This document shows, one piece after another, positions 37,554 through 45,891 of a stretch of DNA of 64,000 nucleotides. The position numbers were made by a program, and so were the translations under genes. The notes under the pieces were generated by a model. It saw only the letters and a list, made by a program, of their open reading frames with translations. It searched no databases and had not been told where the DNA came from. Source of the stretch: Noviherbaspirillum sedimenti (GTDB lineage Bacteria > Pseudomonadota > Gammaproteobacteria > Burkholderiales > Burkholderiaceae_D). Each line of letters starts with the position of its first letter. Position 1 is the first letter of the stretch. The stretch spans positions 1,426,001-1,490,000 of the forward strand of contig NZ_QYUQ01000002.1 of the NCBI RefSeq assembly GCF_003590835.1, in the 5' to 3' direction.

Positions 37554-38621
37554 TCAGCAAGTCATGGCGATTTCCGCCTGCTCCCAGGCCAACTGCGCCA
37601 GGGGTTCGAATTTGCTCGACAATTCCTTTGCCTTCGCCGAGGATGCATTGCCGCGGATCTGGCGGCCGCGGATGCCATGCAGGATCGCAGCAAAGCGGAA
37701 CATGTTGAACGCGATATAGAAGTCATAGCCCGGAATGCCGTCACGCCCTGTGCGGCGGCAATAAGCCTCGACGAATTGCTCCTCGGAGGGAAGTCCCAGG
37801 GACGGCAAATCTTCGCCCTTCAATCCCGACATGATCGTCGGCGGCAACCGGTACATCATTGCATGATAGGCAAAATCGGCCAGCGGATGGCCCAGCGTGG
37901 ACAATTCCCAGTCGAGGACCGCCAACACCCGGGGTTCCGTCGGATGGAAAATCATGTTGTCGCAACGGAAATCGCCATGCACGATTGCAGTGTCATTGCC
38001 ACTTGGGATATTTTCCGGCAACCATTCAACCAGACGGTCCATATGCGGATTGCGCCCCGCCAGTTCATCTTCCATATACTGGCGCGACCAACGGGCGATC
38101 TGCCGTTCGAAATAATTTCCACTGCGTCCATAGTCAGCCAGTCCGATTGCCGCATAGTCCACCGTATGGAGTTGCGCAATCGTGGCATTCATCGCATCGA
38201 AATAAGCGGCGCGCTCGCCACGCGGGACTTCCGGAAAGCGCGGATTCCAGAAGACGCGCCCCTCGACCATGTCCATCACATAGAATTCGGTGCCGATGAC
38301 AGATGCATCGGTGCACAAGCCATATACGCGAGGGACCGGAAATCCGGCAGATTGCAATGCCGAGATCACGCGATATTCGCGGTCCACCGCATGCGCCCCC
38401 TTCAGGATATCGCCAGGCGGCTTGCGGCGCATCACATAAGCACGGTCAGGGGCATTGAGCTTATAGGTCGGATTCGACTGCCCGCCCTGGAATTGCTGGA
38501 CGGAGAGCGGCCCGGAAAATCCTTCGATGTGCCGCAGCATCCATTCCTCGAGCCTGGCTTCATCAAAGCGCAGCGCTTCGCGCACCGCGCCCACGCCGAC
38601 ATTGTCGTTATTGTGGTTCAT
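37554..38621 (-). CDS. APH-family phosphotransferase (ACAD10/11-associated kinase)
   Basis: The 355-residue kinase-fold protein has QGGQSNPTYKLN for ATP binding, the catalytic loop VHGDFRCDNMIFHP and the metal-binding VLDWELSTLGHPLADFA. In mammals, ACAD10/11 fuse such a kinase to an acyl-CoA dehydrogenase, and together they phosphorylate and then eliminate a 4-hydroxyl group from acyl-CoAs. Adjacency with the ACAD11-like gene suggests the same two-step reaction here. It is tightly spaced with the genes on either side, so one operon is likely. Confidence 0.88.
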   Translation of the reverse strand: MNHNNDNVGVGAVREALRFDEARLEEWMLRHIEGFSGPLSVQQFQGGQSNPTYKLNAPDRAYVMRRKPPGDILKGAHAVDREYRVISALQSAGFPVPRVYGLCTDASVIGTEFYVMDMVEGRVFWNPRFPEVPRGERAAYFDAMNATIAQLHTVDYAAIGLADYGRSGNYFERQIARWSRQYMEDELAGRNPHMDRLVEWLPENIPSGNDTAIVHGDFRCDNMIFHPTEPRVLAVLDWELSTLGHPLADFAYHAMMYRLPPTIMSGLKGEDLPSLGLPSEEQFVEAYCRRTGRDGIPGYDFYIAFNMFRFAAILHGIRGRQIRGNASSAKAKELSSKFEPLAQLAWEQAEIAMTC

Positions 38622-38622
38622 G

Positions 38623-39744
38623 TCATTTACCTAAAAAGCGTTCCATGTGATATGCGTTATCGCCGAAAATTCTTTCGGAAACGATTACGCGCCGCAGATA
38701 ATGCCCGACCGGATACTCGCCGGTTACACCGATGCCGCCATGCAGATGCACCGCAGTGCCGGCAACCGACTTGGCCGATTCCATCAACTTGACCTTGCAT
38801 GCTGATACCGCCTTGCGCCGCTCATCGCCTGGCGCGGAAAAGGAAGCGATCGCCCGATGCAGCATCGACCGTGCGTCCGATGTTTCGATGAACATCTCTG
38901 CCATGCTATGCTGCAATGCTTGGAAATCGGCCAGCGGCCGTCCGAACTGAGTGCGTATCTTCAGATATTCGCAAGTCAGCTCCATCACTTTCTCCATGCC
39001 GCCCAAGGCGTCTGCACACAGGCACAGGATAGCTTCGTCGATTGCATCCTCGAGGCAAGCCAGCGCCCCCTCCGACCCCTCCAGCAATGCATCTGCGGGA
39101 AGCGCGACGTCTTCAAAAGTGAAATCGGCCACACTGCCGTCATCGATCGTCCGGTACGCGTGCTGCTGGATGCCGGCCAGACGGGCGTCCAACAGGAACA
39201 AAGCCAGCCCATCCTGACCGCTTCCATTCTGTTCGATCCGGGCGGAGACAATCAGCTTGTCGGCATCGGCACCTCCGCTGACGAGGATCTTGCTTCCGGA
39301 AAGGCGGTACGATCCATCCCCCATCCGCCTTGCAAGCGTCACCGGGAAACGCAAATCGTATCGACTGCCTTTTTCATAAAGTGCGACTGCGATGCAAGCT
39401 GCTTCACCCGCAATGCCGGCCAACTCCAGCTCCTTCGCAGCTGCATTGCTGCAGCGGCTGAGAATCCCGGCGGGGAGGACTGCGCATCCGATAAAGGGTT
39501 CGACGCATAAGCCGCGCCCCATTTCCTCCGCCACAATGGCGAGATCTTCGACGCCGCTGCCGAGGCCGCCCCAAACTTCGGGCACAGCCAATGCCAGCCA
39601 GCCCAAATCGGCCAGCTGCCTCCAGCTTTCCTGCAGAGGTTCAGCCAGCCGTTTATGCCTGTTCTCAAACAGCTGCTCGGCCGATATATACCGCCGCGCG
39701 CTGTCGCGCAACATTTCCTGCTCCATGCTCAATCGGAAATCCAT
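38623..39744 (-). CDS. acyl-CoA dehydrogenase, PimD-like small subunit
   Basis: The 373-residue acyl-CoA dehydrogenase fold contains LHGGIGVTGEYPVGHYLRRV, the segment typical of pimeloyl-CoA dehydrogenase small subunits and the related heteromeric enzymes of steroid and dicarboxylate breakdown. The divergent gene at 40048 resembles the large subunit, so the pair probably forms one alpha2beta2 enzyme acting on a bulky or omega-substituted acyl-CoA. The first gene of the minus-strand operon, it has a mirrored 19-bp site upstream. Confidence 0.82.
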   Translation of the reverse strand: MDFRLSMEQEMLRDSARRYISAEQLFENRHKRLAEPLQESWRQLADLGWLALAVPEVWGGLGSGVEDLAIVAEEMGRGLCVEPFIGCAVLPAGILSRCSNAAAKELELAGIAGEAACIAVALYEKGSRYDLRFPVTLARRMGDGSYRLSGSKILVSGGADADKLIVSARIEQNGSGQDGLALFLLDARLAGIQQHAYRTIDDGSVADFTFEDVALPADALLEGSEGALACLEDAIDEAILCLCADALGGMEKVMELTCEYLKIRTQFGRPLADFQALQHSMAEMFIETSDARSMLHRAIASFSAPGDERRKAVSACKVKLMESAKSVAGTAVHLHGGIGVTGEYPVGHYLRRVIVSERIFGDNAYHMERFLGK

Positions 39745-39800
39745 CGTTCACTGCCCTCAAGTTGATGCTGGATTGATTGTATGGAGAGGCGACAGAGACT

Positions 39801-39819
39801 GTCTTGATGCGTTGCGACA
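39801..39819 (-). promoter_or_regulatory. copy 1 of a mirrored 19-bp operator
   Basis: GTCTTGATGCGTTGCGACA lies 57 bp from the start of the minus-strand acyl-CoA dehydrogenase gene. It is the exact reverse complement of copy 2 at 39976-39994. Each copy also contains an imperfect palindrome of the form TG-N2-GC-N3-GC-N2-CA, as expected for a dimeric repressor site. Confidence 0.65.
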
Positions 39820-39975
39820 GATAGTCCACTGCCCGCGACGCCTGTACGAAGTCAGGCGCGCTGCATGGTAACGAGGTCGGCGCCGCGTCTTGCTGATTGG
39901 CGTCATATGCCTGCTCGATCAATCTACTTTTCGTAGATACCCAATATGTCTCAGGGTCGCAAGCAGTCGCTTATA

Positions 39976-39994
39976 TGTCGCAACGCATCAAGAC
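39976..39994 (+). promoter_or_regulatory. copy 2 of a mirrored 19-bp operator
   Basis: TGTCGCAACGCATCAAGAC lies 54 bp before the start of the plus-strand acyl-CoA dehydrogenase at 40048 and mirrors copy 1. The 303-bp divergent region 39745-40047 holds these two sites and no convincing gene. Confidence 0.65.
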
Positions 39995-40047
39995 CTGGGA
40001 ATAGCCGCGTTCCTACAATGGCCCATCATTCAGTATGGAGCGGCCCA

Positions 40048-41235
40048 ATGGATCTTGCATTTACCAAGGATGACGAAGCGTTTCGGGCAGAAGTCCGCGC
40101 CTTTCTCAAGCACAGTCTTCCGCCAGAAATAGCGCGACGTGAAGCCCAGGGGTTTCACCTCGAACGCAAGGACGTCGCCGAATGGCAACATATCCTGTAC
40201 CAGAAAGGCTGGGTAGCGCCAAACTGGCCTGCGGAGTATGGTGGCACGGGCTGGACGCCGATCCAGCGCTACCTGTTCGAACTTGAATACGGTCTTGCAA
40301 ATGCTCCCGAGATCAGCCTGATAGCGCTGTCAATGGTCGGTCCGGTCATCTACCGCTTCGGCTCTTCCCACCTGAAGGAACGGTTTCTTCAGCCGATTCT
40401 GCAAGGTGACGCATGGTTCTGCCAGGGATTCTCGGAGCCGCAGGCCGGCTCCGATCTCGCCAGCCTTAAAACCCAAGCGATCAGGGATGGGGACGCTTAT
40501 GTCCTGAACGGCCAGAAAACCTGGACGACAGCAGCCCACTTCGCCGATTACATGATTTGCCTGGCTCGCACCAATCTGCAAGTGAAGCCACAGGCGGGGC
40601 TCTCGATGCTCATCGTTCCCATGGATGCGCCCGGTGTGACGGTGCGCCCAATCGAAACCATCGATGGAGATCACAGCGTCAACGAAGTGTTTCTCGACAA
40701 TGTGCGCGTGCCGGCGGAGTACCTGATCGGCGAAGAGAACGCCGGTTGGACCCAGGCCAAATTCCTGCTCGGGAATGAACGGACGCACAATGCCTACATC
40801 GGCATCCTTAAACGCTATCTGGCAAGGATTCCCGCCCTGATCGACGCTGAAATCGACAACGGCTTGACGCGCATGACCGCGGACATGCTGAGGCACAAGC
40901 ATGCCCGGCTCGAAATCGACGTGAACGCCCTGGAATGGTCGGTCTTGCGCACGCTCGCCAGCGATGAAAGCCCTGCACTGGTCGCCGCCGCATCCGGCTT
41001 GAAGGTGCGCGGTTCCGAGTACCTGTTGCGTGCAAGCGATCTGGAAAACGAGATTCTCGGCTTGCAGACCGCACCCCGCTTCACCCCGCAGGACAGTGGG
41101 CTGCTGCATGCAGGCGCGTCGCTGGCCGCACCGGGACGCACTACCCAGTATCTTTACTGGCGTGCCTCGACGATATTCGGCGGCGCCAACGAGATCCAGC
41201 GCAACATTATCTGGAACACCATGTTCAGGGCATAG
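40048..41235 (+). CDS. acyl-CoA dehydrogenase, PimC-like large subunit
   Basis: The 395-residue protein begins MDLAFTKDDEAFRAEVRAFL and has WFCQGFSEPQAGSDLASLKT (FAD and substrate region) and STIFGGANEIQRNIIWNTMF at the C-terminus, typical of large subunits of heteromeric acyl-CoA dehydrogenases. ATG 40048 is supported by GGAG seven bases upstream; the frame runs on to 39946 without such a signal. It is divergent from the small-subunit-like gene at 38623, with a thiolase 49 bp downstream. Confidence 0.87.
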   Translation: MDLAFTKDDEAFRAEVRAFLKHSLPPEIARREAQGFHLERKDVAEWQHILYQKGWVAPNWPAEYGGTGWTPIQRYLFELEYGLANAPEISLIALSMVGPVIYRFGSSHLKERFLQPILQGDAWFCQGFSEPQAGSDLASLKTQAIRDGDAYVLNGQKTWTTAAHFADYMICLARTNLQVKPQAGLSMLIVPMDAPGVTVRPIETIDGDHSVNEVFLDNVRVPAEYLIGEENAGWTQAKFLLGNERTHNAYIGILKRYLARIPALIDAEIDNGLTRMTADMLRHKHARLEIDVNALEWSVLRTLASDESPALVAAASGLKVRGSEYLLRASDLENEILGLQTAPRFTPQDSGLLHAGASLAAPGRTTQYLYWRASTIFGGANEIQRNIIWNTMFRA

Positions 41236-41284
41236 GCTGTCAAGGCAAAATGCTGTTATTGAATTCTTCGAAAGGGAACACATC

Positions 41285-42469
41285 ATGACTCGCGAAGTAG
41301 TAGTGCTTGCCGGTGTTCGCACCGCCATCGGTACATTTGGCGGCGCGCTCAAGGACGTGCCTCCGACCGAAATGGCCTCACAGGTGGTGCGGGCGCTGCT
41401 GTCCCGCGCACAGGTGGATGGCAGCGATATTGGCCATGTCGCATTCGGCAATGTCGTCCTGACCGAACCGAAGGACGTCTACCTTTCGCGCGTGGCTGCA
41501 TTGAACGGCGGCTGCTCGAAGGACACGCCGGCGTTCAATGTCAACCGTCTATGCGGCTCGGGGTTGCAGGCGGTGATCAGTTCTGCCCAAAGCATCCTGC
41601 TTGGCGATGCCGATATCGCCATTGGCGGCGGCGCCGAAAGCATGTCGCGCGGCGCCTATCTACTCCCGTCCGGACGCTGGGGTATGCGCATGGGCGACGG
41701 CAAGGTCCAGGATCTCATGGCAGGCGCGCTGCACGATCCCTTCGAAAATATCCATATGGGCGTTACGGCTGAAAACATCGCCGCGAAATGGGGCATTAGC
41801 CGCGCCGATCAAGATGCACTGGCGCTTGAGAGTCATCGCCGTGCCAGTCACGCAGTCAAAAACGGTTATTTCAGCAGCCAGATAGCCCCGATCACGATCA
41901 AGGGCCGCAAGGGCGATACCGTATTCGATACCGACGAGCATTTCCGGGATGGGCTCAAGGCGGAAGACCTTGCCAAACTGCGCCCCGGCTTTGTGAAGGA
42001 AAATGGCACCGTCACCGCCGGCAATGCTTCCGGCATCAACGACGGCGCCGCCGCCCTATTGCTTGCCGAGCGCCATGTCGCCGAACAGCGTCAGCTCAAG
42101 CCGATGGCACGGCTGGTGTCTTACGCCCACGCTGGAGTTGACCCCAACCACATGGGCATCGGCCCGGTTCCGGCAAGCCGCAAAGCACTTCAGAGGGCCG
42201 GCCTGACCATTGACGACATTGATGTAATTGAGGCCAACGAAGCATTTGCGGCGCAGGCTTGCGCCGTCGCCAGGGAACTGGGCTTCGATCCAGCCCGCGT
42301 CAATCCGAACGGGTCAGGCATCGCACTGGGCCACCCCATCGGCGCTACGGGCGCGATCATTACCGTGAAAGCGTTGTACGAACTGGAGCGCATCAAGGGC
42401 CGCTACGCGCTCGTTACCATGTGCATCGGCGGCGGCCAAGGCATCGCCGCGGTATTCGAGCGCATCTGA
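41285..42469 (+). CDS. acetyl-CoA acyltransferase (thiolase)
   Basis: The 394-residue thiolase has the acyl-accepting Cys in NRLCGSGLQAV (about residue 89), the active-site His in GIALGHPIGATGAI and the second Cys in TMCIGGGQGIAAV. It cleaves 3-ketoacyl-CoA to acetyl-CoA and a shortened acyl-CoA. The start codon follows GGGAA. The gene is between acyl-CoA dehydrogenase and lipA and is probably co-transcribed with both. Confidence 0.93.
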   Translation: MTREVVVLAGVRTAIGTFGGALKDVPPTEMASQVVRALLSRAQVDGSDIGHVAFGNVVLTEPKDVYLSRVAALNGGCSKDTPAFNVNRLCGSGLQAVISSAQSILLGDADIAIGGGAESMSRGAYLLPSGRWGMRMGDGKVQDLMAGALHDPFENIHMGVTAENIAAKWGISRADQDALALESHRRASHAVKNGYFSSQIAPITIKGRKGDTVFDTDEHFRDGLKAEDLAKLRPGFVKENGTVTAGNASGINDGAAALLLAERHVAEQRQLKPMARLVSYAHAGVDPNHMGIGPVPASRKALQRAGLTIDDIDVIEANEAFAAQACAVARELGFDPARVNPNGSGIALGHPIGATGAIITVKALYELERIKGRYALVTMCIGGGQGIAAVFERI

Positions 42470-42510
42470 ACTACTGACCCATGACGAGCACGCGACAAGG
42501 GGAAGAGCCC

Positions 42511-43485
42511 ATGGATAATTCGCCAGCCAAAGCGACCTACAACCCGAACGAAAAACAGAAAGGCGCAGGCAAGACTGCGCGCATCCCGATCAAGATCGTG
42601 CCGGCAGAACGCCTGCCCAAGCCGGACTGGATCCGCGTCAAGGCCGGTTCGCCGACCACGCGCTTCTATGAAATCAAGGATATCCTGCGCGCCAACAAGC
42701 TCGTGACCGTGTGCGAGGAAGCTTCCTGCCCGAACATCGGCGAGTGCTTCGGCAAGGGCACCGCCACCTTCATGATCATGGGCGACAAGTGCACCCGCCG
42801 TTGCCCGTTCTGCGACGTCGGCCATGGCCGCCCGGACCCGCTCGACGTCAACGAGCCGGAGAACCTGGCCAGGACCATCGCCGCCTTGAAGCTCAACTAC
42901 GTGGTGATCACTTCGGTGGACCGCGACGACCTGCGCGACGGCGGCGCCGGCCACTTCGCCGACTGCATCCGCCGCGTGCGCGAACTCTCGCCCAACACCC
43001 GCATCGAAATCCTCACGCCGGATTTCCGCGGCCGCATGGACCGCGCCCTGGAAATTCTCAAGGCGGCGCCGCCGGATGTCATGAACCACAACCTGGAAAC
43101 CGTGCCGCGCCTGTACAAGGAAGCGCGCCCGGGCTCCGATTACGAATACTCGTTGAACCTCTTAAAGCGCTTCAAGGCACTGCATCCGGATACCCCGACC
43201 AAGTCCGGCATCATGCTGGGGCTAGGCGAGACCGACGAGGAAATCCTGCAGGTCATGCGCGACCTGCGCGCGCACGATGTGGACATGCTGACCATCGGCC
43301 AGTACCTGATGCCCTCGGGCGATCACTTGCCGGTGCGCCGCTACGTGCATCCGGATACCTTCAAGATGTTCGAGGAAGAAGCCTACAAGATGGGCTTCGT
43401 GCATGCGGCCGTGGGGGCGATGGTGCGCAGTTCGTACCATGCCGACCAGCAGGCGCATGGCGCCGGGGTGCAGATGGCGGAATAA
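42511..43485 (+). CDS. lipA: lipoyl synthase
   Basis: The 324-residue radical SAM enzyme inserts two sulfurs into protein-bound octanoate. It has the auxiliary cluster ligands in [13 protein letters not shown], the radical SAM CX3CX2C in [11 protein letters not shown], and the C-terminal RSSYHAD motif. ATG 42511 is favoured because AAGGGGAAG lies just upstream; ATG 42481 would include that site. It follows the thiolase by only about 40 bp, whereas lipA usually lies beside lipB in betaproteobacteria, so this is an unusual setting. Confidence 0.95.
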   Translation: MDNSPAKATYNPNEKQKGAGKTARIPIKIVPAERLPKPDWIRVKAGSPTTRFYEIKDILRANKLVTVCEEASCPNIGECFGKGTATFMIMGDKCTRRCPFCDVGHGRPDPLDVNEPENLARTIAALKLNYVVITSVDRDDLRDGGAGHFADCIRRVRELSPNTRIEILTPDFRGRMDRALEILKAAPPDVMNHNLETVPRLYKEARPGSDYEYSLNLLKRFKALHPDTPTKSGIMLGLGETDEEILQVMRDLRAHDVDMLTIGQYLMPSGDHLPVRRYVHPDTFKMFEEEAYKMGFVHAAVGAMVRSSYHADQQAHGAGVQMAE

Positions 43486-43574
43486 GCCTGCTGCGAAAAA
43501 GCCGCAATAGATGCAAGTTGATTGAAGCCCGGCCAAGGCTCGCAGCGCAACCGCGCTCCCGTTATTTCGTTTCG

Positions 43575-43604
43575 GCCAACTTCAGGAACTCTCCTGAAGT
43601 TGGC
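43575..43604. terminator. perfect 13-bp hairpin between convergent genes
   Basis: GCCAACTTCAGGA and TCCTGAAGTTGGC form a perfect 13-bp stem with a 4-nt loop, between lipA and the HAD gene, which converge. No U-run follows on either strand, so termination efficiency is uncertain, but the position suits a bidirectional terminator or a transcript-end stabiliser. Confidence 0.5.
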
Positions 43605-43642
43605 ACTGCGAATACGGTAGCAGCTAGCCACTCGTTCTCTTA

Positions 43643-44287
43643 TTAAGCATTGCCATAATTTTGATGGATTTCGTCGTTCTGAGCAATCCCGGCCAACCAC
43701 CAATCCACAAAACCTGCAAGATCGGCATGCCGTGAATGCGCAAGGGCCATATCCTCGCCAACATTTGGACTTCCATTTGGCTCACGCAAGATAAGCGCGG
43801 CATGAATTTGCGACGGTATTCCCTTCAAGAACGGCAAATAGTCATCGACAAATGCAACAGGCTTCAGCTCGTGCAATACCTGCGCCTTTGGGCTTAGATC
43901 AGTAACATTATTTGCCGTTGCAATAACGTGATTAATTGGGAAGCCACATTCGCGCAAATTCTGTAGCCGGGCAGCCTGGAAATTCGGATCGATGGCACTC
44001 ACGCAAACCAGTTCGAATCCGGCAGCCACAAGTGCATGGCAAGCATCGACAGCACCTGGAATCGGCGGAATGGTCGACCAGAACTCCTCGTTGAATTGGC
44101 GGCGGAAATGTTCCATTTCCTCTCCGGCGAGCCGGCGTACGTCAAAACGAGCCAAAGGCCAGTATGCTTGCGGGTCGCGCACAGCAGGAATGGCGCCAAA
44201 GGCATTTGCCCACGCAGCACGATAAGCCTGGTGATAATCTACAAGTACGCCGTCGCCATCGAGTGCAATGACTGCCTTTTTACGCAT
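43643..44287 (-). CDS. HAD-family hydrolase
   Basis: The 214-residue protein has the HAD motif I at the N-terminus (AVIALDGDGVLVDY: nucleophile Asp and general acid two residues later), motif II Ser in VCVSAID, and the motif IV acidic pair in VAFVDDYLPF. It resembles phosphoglycolate-phosphatase-like proteins of unknown substrate. It is convergent with lipA and has lower GC content than its left neighbour. No operon partner is evident. Confidence 0.82.
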   Translation of the reverse strand: MRKKAVIALDGDGVLVDYHQAYRAAWANAFGAIPAVRDPQAYWPLARFDVRRLAGEEMEHFRRQFNEEFWSTIPPIPGAVDACHALVAAGFELVCVSAIDPNFQAARLQNLRECGFPINHVIATANNVTDLSPKAQVLHELKPVAFVDDYLPFLKGIPSQIHAALILREPNGSPNVGEDMALAHSRHADLAGFVDWWLAGIAQNDEIHQNYGNA

Positions 44288-44383
44288 CGCCTGAAGTCCT
44301 TATTTCTTTTACTCAGTAGCCGTTAGTATAAGCGACAGAAGGGGCGTTGCAAGCTGCTACGCTGCAGGAACGCCCCCTCAAAT

Positions 44384-45340
44384 TCAACCGTGACTTGTCC
44401 ACGAAAAGGCGTGGTCGGTGCCCTCGGGACTTTCACGATATCGTCTAAAGTAAGAACCTGAGCGAATATCGCTGATAATATCGAAATGGCGCGGCACCCA
44501 ACCGAGTTCCGCGATCGTGCGCTTCGCTATTGATCTGCTGTTCACTGCCAGCGCTATATCGACCCAAAAACCACCCCAAAGCGAACAGGACTCTTCATAG
44601 GAAAGCGAGCGTGTGCCGCAACCCGCCACCTCCGCTACAGCCTCTGCAATCGTCCGGAAGTTCGCCTCTCCCGATACGGCATGATACAGAGCCCCAGGGG
44701 TACCCTTCTCGATAGCCAATGCATATACCTCAGCGAGATCGTCGACATGGACGCAGGAATAGAGGTTGAGACCATAGCCGAGATAGCAAGCATCGCCGGT
44801 TTTTCGAACTGATTCAAAGATCTGTGGGATCTGAACGCTCGCGCCGTTCCCATAAATAAGAGGCGGACGGATCACGTAGGTGCTGAGGGAAGATGAGGAC
44901 GCTTCGCGCACCAGATTTTCCGTCTTGAGCCTGATGTCGCGATTATAGCGTGAGGGAAAGGGGAAGGGATCATCTTCGGCGAAGGTGTTTTGATTCCAGG
45001 CTCCGTCTTTGGCCTCAATCGCCAGCACGCCCGTTCCCGAGGTAAAGAGCAAATGCCGGTGGAACTGTCCTTGGGCCGCAATCAAAGCTCTCATAATGCC
45101 CGCTTCTGCTTCGAACGGTACCATGGCTGCCATGACTACCACGTCGAAAGGTTGGGATAGTTCCGTTAGTCGGGCGAGGTCTTCGAGGTTGCCTTCGATC
45201 GGTACCACGCCGGCCGCCTCAAGCTTCTCTCGGTTCGCAGCATTTCGTGCTAAACCGTGCACAAGCATGCCGCGTTCCTTCAAAGTGCGCGCGACTGCCG
45301 AACCGACATAGCCTGTCGCTCCGAGTACCAGTGCTTTCAT
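44384..45340 (-). CDS. NAD-dependent epimerase/dehydratase family protein
   Basis: The 318-residue extended SDR starts KALVLGATGYVGSAVARTL with the NAD-binding GxxGxxG, but lacks a standard YxxxK at the usual position; PLIYGNGASV is the equivalent substrate segment. GGAGG precedes ATG 45340, which decides against the longer frame starting at 45379. It is the last gene of the left catabolic operon (OYE, dehydratase, three SDRs, epoxide hydrolase). It could act as a ketone reductase or isomerase on a pathway intermediate. Confidence 0.8.
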   Translation of the reverse strand: MKALVLGATGYVGSAVARTLKERGMLVHGLARNAANREKLEAAGVVPIEGNLEDLARLTELSQPFDVVVMAAMVPFEAEAGIMRALIAAQGQFHRHLLFTSGTGVLAIEAKDGAWNQNTFAEDDPFPFPSRYNRDIRLKTENLVREASSSSLSTYVIRPPLIYGNGASVQIPQIFESVRKTGDACYLGYGLNLYSCVHVDDLAEVYALAIEKGTPGALYHAVSGEANFRTIAEAVAEVAGCGTRSLSYEESCSLWGGFWVDIALAVNSRSIAKRTIAELGWVPRHFDIISDIRSGSYFRRYRESPEGTDHAFSWTSHG

Positions 45341-45433
45341 AAATACCTCCGTCAATGAAAAAAATATCTCGGTGGCCATCAGCGTTCGGCCATACCAGTT
45401 TATTTGAACCGTGAATGAGCGAGACCACTCCGA

Positions 45434-45862
45434 TCAGGCAAGCTTCGCCTGTTCTTCCAGCTTGGTATCCGGAAAACCAGCCTTTGGATCAAAATAGTCA
45501 GCCCAGCGAGCAATTAACCCATTCTTGAATTCCATAACGCCGCAAATCTTGGGCACTAGCGTTGCAATGCCGTTTGTGTTGCGATGCCAGTCCGTGCGCT
45601 CGGTGAAGACAACATCGCCGACCGCCGCTATGTGAAACATCTCGACCTCGATCGTCTGAATATCCAGTTCTGGCAGGGTGCAGACGGAAGTTATGAGATC
45701 GATGGCCTCTTCAATACCATTGCACGGCGCAACTCCGGAATTTTCATACCGAACATCCGGTGCCAAATATGTACGATAGGCCTCGCAGAGATCTGCGAAA
45801 GTTCCCTTCTCCCAAGCCTTAAAAAACGCCAGCACATGAGCCTCGTTATCCCCAGCAGACAT
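45434..45862 (-). CDS. limonene-1,2-epoxide hydrolase family enzyme
   Basis: The 142-residue NTF2-fold protein retains all five residues known to be catalytic in limonene-1,2-epoxide hydrolase: Tyr39 and Asn41 (RYENSG), Arg89 and Asp91 (TERTDWH), and Asp122 (RWADYFD). In that enzyme the Asp-Arg-Asp triad activates water to open an epoxide in a single step. AAAAGGAG precedes the start. It lies between an SDR and the epimerase gene. The presence of the complete site argues for true epoxide hydrolysis and not a SnoaL-like cyclase. Confidence 0.82.
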   Translation of the reverse strand: MSAGDNEAHVLAFFKAWEKGTFADLCEAYRTYLAPDVRYENSGVAPCNGIEEAIDLITSVCTLPELDIQTIEVEMFHIAAVGDVVFTERTDWHRNTNGIATLVPKICGVMEFKNGLIARWADYFDPKAGFPDTKLEEQAKLA

Positions 45863-45891
45863 TTCATCTCCTTTTCTCTACAGCCAGCGCA

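Noticed and set aside
39946..40047. N-terminal extension of the large acyl-CoA dehydrogenase
   Set aside because: The added residues lack the family start, no ribosome-binding site precedes them, and they would lie over the operator copy.
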